From Sedimentisphaerales bacterium (lineage in GTDB: Bacteria; Planctomycetota; Phycisphaerae; Sedimentisphaerales; Anaerobacaceae), in contig JAFGRL010000187.1 of NCBI GenBank assembly GCA_016935195.1, positions 1 through 32,798 of the forward strand: a stretch of 32,798 bases of DNA. Reading direction: 5' to 3'. A program made the position numbers and the translations under genes. Positions within the stretch are counted from its first letter, which is position 1, and every line of letters starts with the position of its first letter. Below the pieces are notes generated by a model. That model saw only the letters and a program-made list of their open reading frames with translations. It was not told the origin of the DNA and ran no database searches. Shown here piece by piece: positions 25,415 to 32,798 of the stretch.

Positions 25415-26743
25415 ATGAAGGCATTACGCACTTTTCTCGCCATAGGTGTAGTGGTGGCGGTTCTTGAGTGGTCATACGTCGGTTCTGCCGGAACCAACAT
25501 GCCACCCGTCCGCTTGTCCATTCCCTACGTGGTCAGTCGTAACGATGCTGTCCAGGATATGCTCTGGATGGCGAATGTTGGAAAGGACGATGTTGTGTAT
25601 GATCTCGGTTCGGGCGACGGGCGCATCGTGATTGCGGCAGTCCACGATTTCAGCGCTCGTCGAGCGGTTGGCATCGAAATGGCCCCCGAACGCATCCGGC
25701 AAAGCAGGGAAAACGCACAGAAAGCTGGAGTGACAGACCGAGTCGAGTTTATTCATGGCGATCTGTTCACGAACGACTTCCGGCAAGCCAGCGTCATCAC
25801 TCTGTTTCTTGGCCACCAGCCGAACATCAAGCTTCGCACCAAGATGCTCAGCATTCTCAAGCCTGGTACGCGCATCGTTTCCCATCAATTCAATATGGGT
25901 GAGTGGCAACCAGACAAGACGCAGACGGTTCGAACGGTTTATTTCGGGATGTACGGCACAATATTTAGTCCGTTCAGTGAGAACCTGTGCGTGCCCGACT
26001 ATACCGGTAACGAATTAGACCCTTATGAAGGTGACAGGATTTTTATGTGGGTGGTTCCGGCTCCGGTCGCCGGCATATGGCGGGCAGTGGTAGAGACAGC
26101 GCAGGGACAGCAGAATCTCCAATTGACTTTGCATCAGCGTCTGTCAAAGGTCTCCGGAAGGTTTCAGCTTTCCGGAAAGACGAGTCTGGAAGGACACGCA
26201 AATGTTGACTTATGGGGCAACCACATGCGGTTTTGGTGCACCCCCGCCGGCATGCCCTATGGCCAGTTAGAGCTGAGGTTCGATGGGCATGTGCACGGGA
26301 ATACGATGAAGGGAACTCTGGCGGTGAGGGATCGTGGTGATCTTAGTCAGTCCCAATGGCAAGCCCAACGAGACAAAGTGGACTACACCGGCACGTGGGA
26401 GTGGTCCTGCGCGACCGGAACACGTTCGGTCAGACTGCGTATTGAGCAGCACGATGGTCATTTGATTGCGACGTATCTGGATAGAGACCAAGCATTACCT
26501 GTTACAGATTTCTACGATTTCGGAGGAGGGTTCTACTTCACCCTCCTGATTGGTCGCAAAGCAAACAGCGTCAGAATGACGGAGGATACCGGCTGGTTGA
26601 TCGGCAAAGGACTTTTAGAAAACGGCCAGCTCAAAGGAACGATTGAGTTCTACCCATACGGAGACATGCCAGACATGGCTGGTGAAAGAAAAACATCCCA
26701 GGCCGTGATTCGGGATTGGGCGCCCCGCTTGATTAAGCCATGA
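25415..26743 (+). CDS. Exported class I SAM methyltransferase-like protein with a C-terminal extension
   Basis: I start at the ATG at 25415, with a GGAG 9 nt upstream, giving 442 residues. An N-terminal signal segment (MKALRTFLAIGVVVAVLEW, then GSAG) predicts export or anchoring. Residues about 40-170 hold a class I methyltransferase core: motif I VYDLGSGDGRIVIAA, an acidic post-II residue in VGIEMAPERI, and HGDLF. The order and the DLGSGDG form resemble DOT1-like and related families. The remaining 250 residues look beta-rich and have no family I recognise. The segments VSGRFQLSGKTSLEG and IEQHDGHLIATYLD look like repeats of one motif. The codon use is more G/C-rich than that of its neighbours, which suggests transfer. 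A SAM enzyme outside the cytoplasm would lack its usual cofactor supply, so its role is open. Confidence 0.75.
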   Translation: MKALRTFLAIGVVVAVLEWSYVGSAGTNMPPVRLSIPYVVSRNDAVQDMLWMANVGKDDVVYDLGSGDGRIVIAAVHDFSARRAVGIEMAPERIRQSRENAQKAGVTDRVEFIHGDLFTNDFRQASVITLFLGHQPNIKLRTKMLSILKPGTRIVSHQFNMGEWQPDKTQTVRTVYFGMYGTIFSPFSENLCVPDYTGNELDPYEGDRIFMWVVPAPVAGIWRAVVETAQGQQNLQLTLHQRLSKVSGRFQLSGKTSLEGHANVDLWGNHMRFWCTPAGMPYGQLELRFDGHVHGNTMKGTLAVRDRGDLSQSQWQAQRDKVDYTGTWEWSCATGTRSVRLRIEQHDGHLIATYLDRDQALPVTDFYDFGGGFYFTLLIGRKANSVRMTEDTGWLIGKGLLENGQLKGTIEFYPYGDMPDMAGERKTSQAVIRDWAPRLIKP

Positions 26744-27176
26744 GGGTCTCGGACTTGGAGAGGGACCCAGCAATCGTCTCTACTGTACGCGATACTCGCG
26801 CGCCCTCGAATGTCTTTGTCTGTGCCCGCGAAAGCTGGTATCTGCCTCTAACTTTTTCTTTATGTCTTTGTGCCTTATTCTTATCCCGAAATCCGTGTCA
26901 ACCTGTGCCAGTTCATACTGCTTTGGTTTCGGCAAATGTGTAAGGGTTTTTTTCATAGGGATATTATGGACGATGATTGGCGAGTAGTAAAATGGAAAAA
27001 GAATAATGACAAATCAACAGATTCCTCGACAAGCTCGGAATGACCCGTGAACCACGTTGGGTTCAGGGCATGGTTTTTAACAAAGTATTTTAATCTCTGT
27101 TTTTTTAGCCGAAAAGGTGTTTGTTAACAACAAATGTCGATGTAGTGGCAAATTTGCAGGTTGTTACTTTGCAGTA
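26744..27176. other. Intergenic stretch between the methyltransferase and the convergent glycosyltransferase
   Basis: No gene is supported. A possible 25-codon frame at 26966-27043 (MDDDWRVVKWKKNN...) follows an AGGG but is too short to claim. The hairpin CCC-TGAACC / GGTTCA-GGG at 27044-27068, followed by a short T run, may end one of the two converging transcripts. A frame at 26740-26943 overlaps the upstream stop but has no recognisable content. Confidence 0.35.
27044..27068. terminator. Possible terminator hairpin in the convergent gap
   Basis: The stem TGAACC/GGTTCA is extended by CCC/GGG with one bulged base, has a 6-nt loop, and is followed by CATGGTTTTT on the plus strand. Confidence 0.35.
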
Positions 27177-29600
27177 CTATCTGTCAACAACAGTCTTTGA
27201 AGCACCTTTCGGCCTGTTTTTGCTGATGTTTTCTTTTGATGAAAGCTCTTTAATTTTTACCGATTGTTTTTGGTGCACGGTCTGCTGCGCTGGGCGTTCG
27301 AGAAGCACAGAAACTGTTTTTGCTGAAGTCCTTTTGCGCTGCGTTTCGGCTGTTGGTTTAGTTTTCTCAATTATTGCGTAACTTTCAGCTAAGTTCAGGA
27401 GGCTTAACAGGAAACTGATAGTACTTTCTGCACCCTGGTTGGTATTGAGGCCCGTGGGAGTTAGGCCGTCATTACATCCCCTGGTTCTAAAATCATAAAC
27501 CGGTATGTGTAAATCATTTTCTCCAAGGAACCAGTCGAATGCCTTTCTTTGAAGTGTCAGGAATTTATGATTACCTGTAGCATCAAATGCAGCTCTTAAC
27601 ATCATAACGGTACTTGCAACCTCAATAGGTTGTTGATCGAATACAGCTCTAACACCTTTTCGTTCATACCATCCTTTGCAGCCGATGAAGCTGAAATGAC
27701 TGCCATTGAATGTGTTTTCCAGAAAAAATTCACAGGTTTTCTGGGCGATATTTAGGTATTTTTGTTTCTTGACAGTCAGGTAAGAAGCGAACAGTGCACA
27801 GGGTAAAATGGCATTGTCATAGGTGAGTATGTCCTCAAACCATTGCCAGTCGGGTAGATTATTTTCCCTGTATTGGGTTACAAGCTCATCGGCAGCTATT
27901 TCAAGCTGGCGTTTGATATCACTTGCGCCTGGAAACTGCTTCAGATAATCACACATTCCGAGTATTGAATAGGCCGTACCTCTGGGAAATTGCTTTTCAA
28001 CATGCACTGCGGACTTGTCGAAAGCGTCTTTGGCTATTGACAAATATGCAGGAGTGGGTGGCTTGGCAATAACCGTACCAAATGCCCATAGCAATCTGCC
28101 AAGGGCGTCGTTGGCCGGCTCATCATCTAACCATGTTCTGTCGTATCTCATAAAGTTCCTGACATTGCCTTCTTCGCTTTGAGAATACAAGATAAATGAC
28201 AGATATGTGTCAAGAAACCGTAGAGCATCGGGATCAGCATACTGAGCATAGTATTTTATCATAGCAATTGCTGCTCTTGCATTATCGTCGGTACAGTAGC
28301 CATGTTTTCGATTTGGACTGGTAAACGTTGCATGCTGAATTAGTCCGGTATCATCGGTCAGTCGCTTCAGATGGATTAAGGAAGGCTCAGGTACTTCGAG
28401 ATTTGAAAGAGTCCCTGGAACCGACACGGCTGCGGGTTTAAGCCTCACCGGTAGTCTCTTAGAACTGAGAAGCTTCCAATAGACCTGTCCATTTTTTGGC
28501 CAGGTTCGCAACCTGCCATAATCGTATGCCTTTCTTCGGAGCGAATAGAACAGCGGATCATCCTCAAGGATGTGTACTATAAGCTCGGTCATTTGTTTTG
28601 AATTGTTAAATGGCACAATTTTGCCCCGACCCTCATCCAGAAGCTCCAAAGCAGCCCAGTAGGGGGTTGAAACAACTGCCTTGCCTGTTCCAACAGCAAA
28701 TGATAGTGTGCCGCTGGTTAGACGCTGCTCATTCAGATATGGTGTTACGTAGATATCGGCCGCACAGAGAAAGTTATGCAGCTCTTCATCTTTTACGAAT
28801 CTATTGTGAAAAACAACGTGTTCGGAGCAGCCCAGCTCTTTGACCATTCTCTGCAGCTTGAATCTATAAGATTCGCCTTCCTGCTTCAACACCGCTGGGT
28901 GAGTCATCCCTAATATTATGTACAGTACCGATGGATCTGCCTCAATTATCTTGGGCATTGCCTTGAGCATTACTTCGATGCCTTTGTTTTTGTCAAGCAG
29001 ACCGAAAGTTAAAATTGTTCTTCTACCTTCCATTCCGAATTTATGCTTGTAATAGCTGCTGTCAACGAATGGAAGGTCTGGTATCCCGTGCGGGATAAGC
29101 CGGACTTTTTTGCCGGACACGTGGTAAATGTCTCGAAGCATATCTATACCGCGCTTATTCATAGTAATCACGGTCTGTGAGGCCTCACATACATCTACTA
29201 ATGACCTGTAGTAAGCCGGGTCCGGACTATCAAGAATAGTGTGGAGCGTTGTAATAACAGGAGCTTTAAGTTTATTAAGTAATAAATTTATGTATGAGCC
29301 TCCTTCACCGCCGAATAACCCGAATTCATGCTGTACACAAACCACATCAATATGGCTGAAATTAAGGTAGTCAGCCGCACAGATATAGTCATTTTTCACA
29401 TTTTGACGGACTTCGAACTTGACCGGATTGCTGTATTTGAGGTCGTTCTCTGACCTCATTGCCACCACAAAAGCCTCAAATTCGCCTTTAGCAGCGGCAT
29501 CAAGGCTGTTTATCAAGTCAGAGGTGAATGTTGCAATACCGCATTTTCGGGGCAAAAAAGAGGAAATAAAAGCTACTCTTTTCCTGGAACCCTTTCCCAT
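27177..29600 (-). CDS. GT4-type glycosyltransferase fused to an alpha/alpha-barrel domain
   Basis: 807 residues from the ATG at 29600 (MGKGSRKRVAFISSFLPRK). The first ATG, 13 codons upstream, has no ribosome-binding site. Residues about 1-400 form a GT-B glycosyltransferase: the N-terminal CGIATFTSDL loop, VVCVQHEFGLFGGEGG, LIPHGIPD, ILTFGLLDKNKGIEVMLKA, and VTPYLNEQRLTSGTLSFAVGTGKAVVSTPY. The last stretch sits at the usual EX7E region of GT4, but with Ser/Thr in place of the first Glu. Residues about 420-745 are a helical toroid typical of glycan-active enzymes (HGYCTDDNARAAIAM, WQWFEDILTYDNAILPCAL, NQGAESTISFLLSLL). The tail (about 750-807) is basic and low in complexity. Probably a cytoplasmic enzyme that builds or remodels an oligosaccharide. 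The sugar is unknown. Confidence 0.85.
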   Translation of the reverse strand: MGKGSRKRVAFISSFLPRKCGIATFTSDLINSLDAAAKGEFEAFVVAMRSENDLKYSNPVKFEVRQNVKNDYICAADYLNFSHIDVVCVQHEFGLFGGEGGSYINLLLNKLKAPVITTLHTILDSPDPAYYRSLVDVCEASQTVITMNKRGIDMLRDIYHVSGKKVRLIPHGIPDLPFVDSSYYKHKFGMEGRRTILTFGLLDKNKGIEVMLKAMPKIIEADPSVLYIILGMTHPAVLKQEGESYRFKLQRMVKELGCSEHVVFHNRFVKDEELHNFLCAADIYVTPYLNEQRLTSGTLSFAVGTGKAVVSTPYWAALELLDEGRGKIVPFNNSKQMTELIVHILEDDPLFYSLRRKAYDYGRLRTWPKNGQVYWKLLSSKRLPVRLKPAAVSVPGTLSNLEVPEPSLIHLKRLTDDTGLIQHATFTSPNRKHGYCTDDNARAAIAMIKYYAQYADPDALRFLDTYLSFILYSQSEEGNVRNFMRYDRTWLDDEPANDALGRLLWAFGTVIAKPPTPAYLSIAKDAFDKSAVHVEKQFPRGTAYSILGMCDYLKQFPGASDIKRQLEIAADELVTQYRENNLPDWQWFEDILTYDNAILPCALFASYLTVKKQKYLNIAQKTCEFFLENTFNGSHFSFIGCKGWYERKGVRAVFDQQPIEVASTVMMLRAAFDATGNHKFLTLQRKAFDWFLGENDLHIPVYDFRTRGCNDGLTPTGLNTNQGAESTISFLLSLLNLAESYAIIEKTKPTAETQRKRTSAKTVSVLLERPAQQTVHQKQSVKIKELSSKENISKNRPKGASKTVVDR

Positions 29601-30019
29601 ATGTAATCTCTCTCTTTTTTTTAGATAAACGGATATCATAAATTATAACCCGGAGCCCTTAAAGTGTCAAGGAAATTGAATAAAATAGCAGCTTAGAAGA
29701 CTTTTTGAGAATGTCTGTTCTTGAAAGAAATTGTGCATAAAACCAATTTTAAGTCAGCAGGATTGCTCTGTATCTTTTTTGCTGTTAATATAGGTAAAGC
29801 TGTCAAAGGGCGTTAAAACAGCGGCTGATTGAACAGCATTTGGATGTTATTGACTATGCGTTAATTTTTGGTAATATAGGCAAAAGAAGATAATGGTTAC
29901 AGGGCCGAATTAACAATAGAAATGTTACTCTTAATATAAGTTTATGTTACAGCAAGGCGAATATTAACGAGTTTACTGAATTTTTTGTAAGAAGTATCTT
30001 GATTAAGGAGCTAATAAGG
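29601..30019. other. Intergenic region between divergent glycosyltransferase and Gfo/Idh genes
   Basis: About 420 nt, A/T-rich, with no gene. The 8-base string TAATATAR appears three times on the plus strand at about 29786, 29872 and 29932. The middle copy belongs to a good promoter. The others may be alternative -10 boxes or chance in A/T-rich DNA. Confidence 0.4.
29850..29877 (+). promoter_or_regulatory. Promoter upstream of the Gfo/Idh gene
   Basis: A -35 TTGACT (29850-29855) and -10 TAATAT (29872-29877) with a 16-nt spacer, leaving a leader of about 135 nt before the ATG. Confidence 0.45.
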
Positions 30020-31222
30020 ATGTCAACTCTGAGCGAATTAAGAATCGGTGTTATCGGTGTAGGTGGCAGAGGCAGTCTCGCTGAATATGCTCATAAGCCA
30101 CAACAAAACGTACGTGTGGTAGGGGGGGCAGATATCGATGATGAACAGCTTGAATCTTTTAAAGAAAAATTTGGGCCAAAGGTTTTTTTAACGAACGATT
30201 ATCGCCGGCTGCTTGAGCGTGGGGACATAGATGCAGTCTTTGTAACCTCGCCGGACTTTTATCATGAAAACCAGGCAGTGGCAGCGCTAAATGCCGGAAA
30301 GGACGTTTACTTAGAGAAACCTATGGCGATAACAACTGCCGGCTGCGACAATATTCTTAAAGCAGCGCATGAGAACAAGAGAAAGCTGTATCTCGGTCAC
30401 AATATGAGACATATTTCTTTCATAAAGAAGATGATTGAGCTTATTGACAACGGTGCAATTGGCGAGGTCAAGAGCGTCTGGTGCCGACACTTTATCTCAT
30501 ATGGCGGTGATGCGTTCTTTCGAAACTGGCACGCCGAAAGACGATATACAAACAGTATATTGCTTCAAAAGGCATCGCACGATATTGACATTATCCATTG
30601 TTTCAGTAATGGTTATTCACAGACAGTTAATGCAATGGGTGCGCTGATGGTTTACGACAAGGTCAAGGACCGACACGCCCCAGGTGAAAAAGTTGATGTA
30701 GCGGCTCACTGGGACGAAGCACCGTGGCCTCCGCTTTCATTGAAGGGTTTGAATCCTGTCATAGACGTTGAGGATTTGAGCATGATGCAGATGATGATGG
30801 ATAACGGCACTTATGGCTGTTACCAGCAATGCAATTTTACACCGGACGCATGGCGAAATTACACGGTGATAGGTACCGAAGGGCGTATTGAAAGTTTTGG
30901 TGACCACCCGGGCGAATGTGTTGTTCGCCTCTGGAATCGCCGGACAACATACAATCCTTACGGCGATGAACAGTACTTTATGCCGCCTGAGGAAGGAACA
31001 AGTGCAGGCAGCGATCCGAAAATAGTTGCCGAGTTTTTAGATTACATTCGCAACGATGCAAAAATAACAACCTCAGCGGTTGCGGCTCGAAATGCTGTTG
31101 CTGCCGGCTGTGCCGCTACAGAGTCACTTAGAAATCAAAATAAGGCCGTAAATATAGAGCCCTTACCGAAGACATTGACGGATTATTTTACTAATGACGA
31201 GATACGCCCGATAGGCAGTTGA
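30020..31222 (+). CDS. Gfo/Idh/MocA-family oxidoreductase
   Basis: A cytoplasmic NAD(P)-dependent sugar or cyclitol oxidoreductase. The ATG at 30020 has an AAGGAG 9 nt upstream, giving 400 residues. The longer frame from a TTG at 29999 would run through that site. The Rossmann motif GVIGVGGRGS is near the start. EKPMAIT (about 97-103) has the family catalytic lysine. The second catalytic patch is QKASHDIDIIHCF. The C-terminal domain is the usual beta sheet with DVEDLSMMQMMMDNGTYG. The substrate is not predictable. It is divergent from the glycosyltransferase, and a shared carbohydrate role is plausible but not shown. Confidence 0.9.
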   Translation: MSTLSELRIGVIGVGGRGSLAEYAHKPQQNVRVVGGADIDDEQLESFKEKFGPKVFLTNDYRRLLERGDIDAVFVTSPDFYHENQAVAALNAGKDVYLEKPMAITTAGCDNILKAAHENKRKLYLGHNMRHISFIKKMIELIDNGAIGEVKSVWCRHFISYGGDAFFRNWHAERRYTNSILLQKASHDIDIIHCFSNGYSQTVNAMGALMVYDKVKDRHAPGEKVDVAAHWDEAPWPPLSLKGLNPVIDVEDLSMMQMMMDNGTYGCYQQCNFTPDAWRNYTVIGTEGRIESFGDHPGECVVRLWNRRTTYNPYGDEQYFMPPEEGTSAGSDPKIVAEFLDYIRNDAKITTSAVAARNAVAAGCAATESLRNQNKAVNIEPLPKTLTDYFTNDEIRPIGS

Positions 31223-31265
31223 TGATTTACAAGGCAATGATATTACTCTGTCGCACGTAATTTGA

Positions 31266-31305
31266 GAAATTGTCATTGCGAGCTCCTAAGGAACGTGGCA
31301 ATTTC
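31266..31305. repeat. TGTCATTGCGA-family repeat, short copy
   Basis: TGTCATTGCGAG (31271-31282) within a 7-bp inverted repeat GAAATTG (31266-31272) / CAATTTC (31299-31305), lying 3' of the Gfo/Idh gene. It could double as a terminator stem. Confidence 0.5.
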
Positions 31306-31443
31306 AAAACATCAATCGGTCATCTCTGAAAGTTCATCTTTTGTCAAGCGTATTTTACCCGCCGGGAGACGCACTTTCATATAATCAGTTTGAGTTAATA
31401 AAACACTAAATACTATTGCTAAGGGTGCTTTCTCTTTATATCT

Positions 31444-32676
31444 TCATTTTGTTGGCATTGGCCAAGAATCTGCCTGCTTTTTGAAGATAACTTTGCCTGG
31501 GATTTTTGCTGTGATGGGTTCTTTGCCTGGGAACTCGTATGTGATAGCGGCTTCAAATTCAAGGGGCAGAAGGTCCTGGGCTTTTATCGGTGCGGACGCC
31601 TTGACTTTAACGTCTATGGTTTTGAACAGCAGCGGCAGTACTGTTGTGTCGATAGATTGGGGTGTTGTGCTCAAGTTGGGGCGGGATTTGAATCGGCCTT
31701 TTACCTTCATCGGCAATGGGGAGAAGTTGGTAAATTTTAGTTTCGTGATACCTTCGGTGAACATTTCCTGGTCGATAGTTATCGGCTCGGACTGTATAAC
31801 CTCTCCGCTGTCGATTTTCTCTTTTAAAAATTTCGCTGCTGAGGCGATGTGATAAGGTGTTACATTCTCATCGTAAATTCCATCGAGCAGAAGATTTGCC
31901 AGCAGCGGTCCGTAATCTGTCATTGTTGCCCAGACTATATGGTCGAATGCACCGACGGTGGTTCCATTTAGTGAGCTGTTGCCTCCGGTTGTGGCAAGTC
32001 TTATAAACTTTCGTCCGTTTCGGATATTCATTGCGTACTGGTGTTCGTGGCCGGCAAAGACCGTGTAATTGCTCTCGGTGAGCAACTCTTCAAATTCGAG
32101 CCAGCTTTGATTGTCATGTTCCCACAAAGGCCTGTGCAAAAAGATAAGCGTCCATCGAACATTTGGGTTTTTTGAGAGGACGCCGCGGAAGTACTCTATC
32201 TGTTCATCGCTTAGTTGGCTTTCTTTGTGCTCTTTGTATCCACCTTCGGTATCAAGACATAAGAACAGCACGTTATGGTAGATGAAATGATAATATGGTC
32301 TTCCAAATCGCCGGTTCCATTCATCGAGCATTTGCTGATTGGCGATATCGTGGTTGCCGGGGACATAAAAAAATGGCATTTGCAGCCTTTCTATTAGGTC
32401 GTCAAATTCCTGCCATTGTCGCCCAATCTCTTCTTTGTCCTCGGTATAACCCTCGATGAGGTCGCCTATACAGATAACAAACTCCGGCCGGAGCAGGTTT
32501 ATTTTGCCAATTGCATCGGCAAAAACACCCGGTCGATGACCTCCGGTACGGTCGGAGACTATGACAAACTGGAAGTTCTCGGGCTTGTTGCCGAACTCGA
32601 GGTCTGTCCACGGATTTACCCTGCCGGTAATGTCTGTTCTAAAAGTGGTATCAGAGCTACTGCATCCTGATGTCAA
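31444..32676 (-). CDS. Metallophosphoesterase lipoprotein, 5' end uncertain
   Basis: 410 residues from a TTG at 32676. A calcineurin-like metallophosphoesterase domain covers about 35-270: the first metal motif appears as VSDRTGG (lacking the usual D-x-H histidine), then GDLIEG, PGNHD, LHRPL and AGHEHQY. About 110 residues of beta-rich C-terminal domain follow. Upstream of the TTG the same frame reads RLRRVRSLPLYILIVLFVLTSGC, a clear lipoprotein signal with n-, h- and lipobox parts, so the TTG start would cut off the signal. No ATG, GTG or TTG exists in that upstream frame. One extra T in the T6 run at about 32735 would connect to an ATG at 32771 (MSGSVNNNFNFF...). The true start is therefore unresolved. 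Confidence 0.8.
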   Translation of the reverse strand: MTSGCSSSDTTFRTDITGRVNPWTDLEFGNKPENFQFVIVSDRTGGHRPGVFADAIGKINLLRPEFVICIGDLIEGYTEDKEEIGRQWQEFDDLIERLQMPFFYVPGNHDIANQQMLDEWNRRFGRPYYHFIYHNVLFLCLDTEGGYKEHKESQLSDEQIEYFRGVLSKNPNVRWTLIFLHRPLWEHDNQSWLEFEELLTESNYTVFAGHEHQYAMNIRNGRKFIRLATTGGNSSLNGTTVGAFDHIVWATMTDYGPLLANLLLDGIYDENVTPYHIASAAKFLKEKIDSGEVIQSEPITIDQEMFTEGITKLKFTNFSPLPMKVKGRFKSRPNLSTTPQSIDTTVLPLLFKTIDVKVKASAPIKAQDLLPLEFEAAITYEFPGKEPITAKIPGKVIFKKQADSWPMPTK

Positions 32677-32715
32677 AACAAAGAGGACAATCAGAATGTA
32701 AAGTGGTAAAGACCT

Positions 32716-32735
32716 AACCCGGCGTAGCCGGAACC
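32716..32735. repeat. Palindrome in the 5' region of the metallophosphoesterase gene
   Basis: Around the core CCGGC-GTA-GCCGG (about 32719-32731), with imperfect AACC/GGTT extensions on both sides. It falls in the region that should encode the start of the signal peptide, so it may be an inserted palindromic element or a hairpin at the 5' end of the mRNA. Confidence 0.45.
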
Positions 32736-32798
32736 AAAAAAGTTAAAATTATTATTTACGCTGCCAGACATTTCTCCGACAATCCCTCAAATTGAAAA

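Noticed and set aside
26740-26943. 67-codon frame overlapping the methyltransferase stop
   Set aside because: The ATGA overlap is suggestive of coupling, but there is no ribosome-binding site of note and no recognisable protein content.
27121-27381. 86-codon plus-strand frame at the 3' end of the glycosyltransferase
   Set aside because: It overlaps the glycosyltransferase tail in antisense and has no family features.

Overview
The window looks like chromosome from a planctomycete-type bacterium, probably of the Phycisphaerae/Sedimentisphaerales kind. This is inferred from gene content and protein style (RpoD-like sigma factor without region 1.1, an ECF-sigma remnant, CsrA, Gfo/Idh oxidoreductase, lipoproteins, moderate GC), not from any database search. 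TGA, TAA and TAG all serve as stops, so the code is standard. No rRNA, tRNA, CRISPR array, transposase or phage gene was seen.

Layout. About 0.28-5.8 kb (minus strand): an etfB-etfA-acyl-CoA dehydrogenase-HAD phosphatase operon behind a recognisable promoter, followed by a sigma-70 factor. About 5.8-6.4 kb: a gene-poor stretch with a MITE-like inverted-repeat element. About 6.4-10 kb (plus): a PLP trans-sulfuration enzyme, a TPR lipoprotein and tilS. About 10-11.5 kb (minus): a damaged patch holding shikimate kinase with an in-frame TGA at its P-loop glycine, two copies of a 64-bp repeat, and an ECF sigma gene fused by deletion to the tail of another gene. About 11.7-21.8 kb (plus): a housekeeping run of gap-pgk-rpe (central carbon), accD, hisC-hisB, ispF, cysS and ruvC-ruvA-ruvB. 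About 22.2-24.5 kb (minus): ilvB-ilvN behind a near-consensus promoter with a long leader. About 24.8-25 kb (plus): a csrA gene whose frame is broken at an A8 run. About 25.4-32.7 kb: an exported methyltransferase-like protein (plus), a large GT4 glycosyltransferase/alpha-alpha barrel fusion (minus), a Gfo/Idh oxidoreductase (plus) and a metallophosphoesterase lipoprotein (minus).

The most notable signals are decoding anomalies. They are csrA needing a -1 shift at a correctly phased A-AAA-AAA heptamer, an apparent AUA start on the sigma factor behind a perfect Shine-Dalgarno, the aroK nonsense codon, and a metallophosphoesterase signal peptide that can be read only without a start codon or after adding one T to a T6 run. 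They may be real biology (recoding, slippage, decay) or draft-assembly errors. Read-level checks would separate these.

Where an upstream start was available, I moved starts to fit ribosome-binding sites (etfB GTG, ilvB, methyltransferase, glycosyltransferase, Gfo/Idh).
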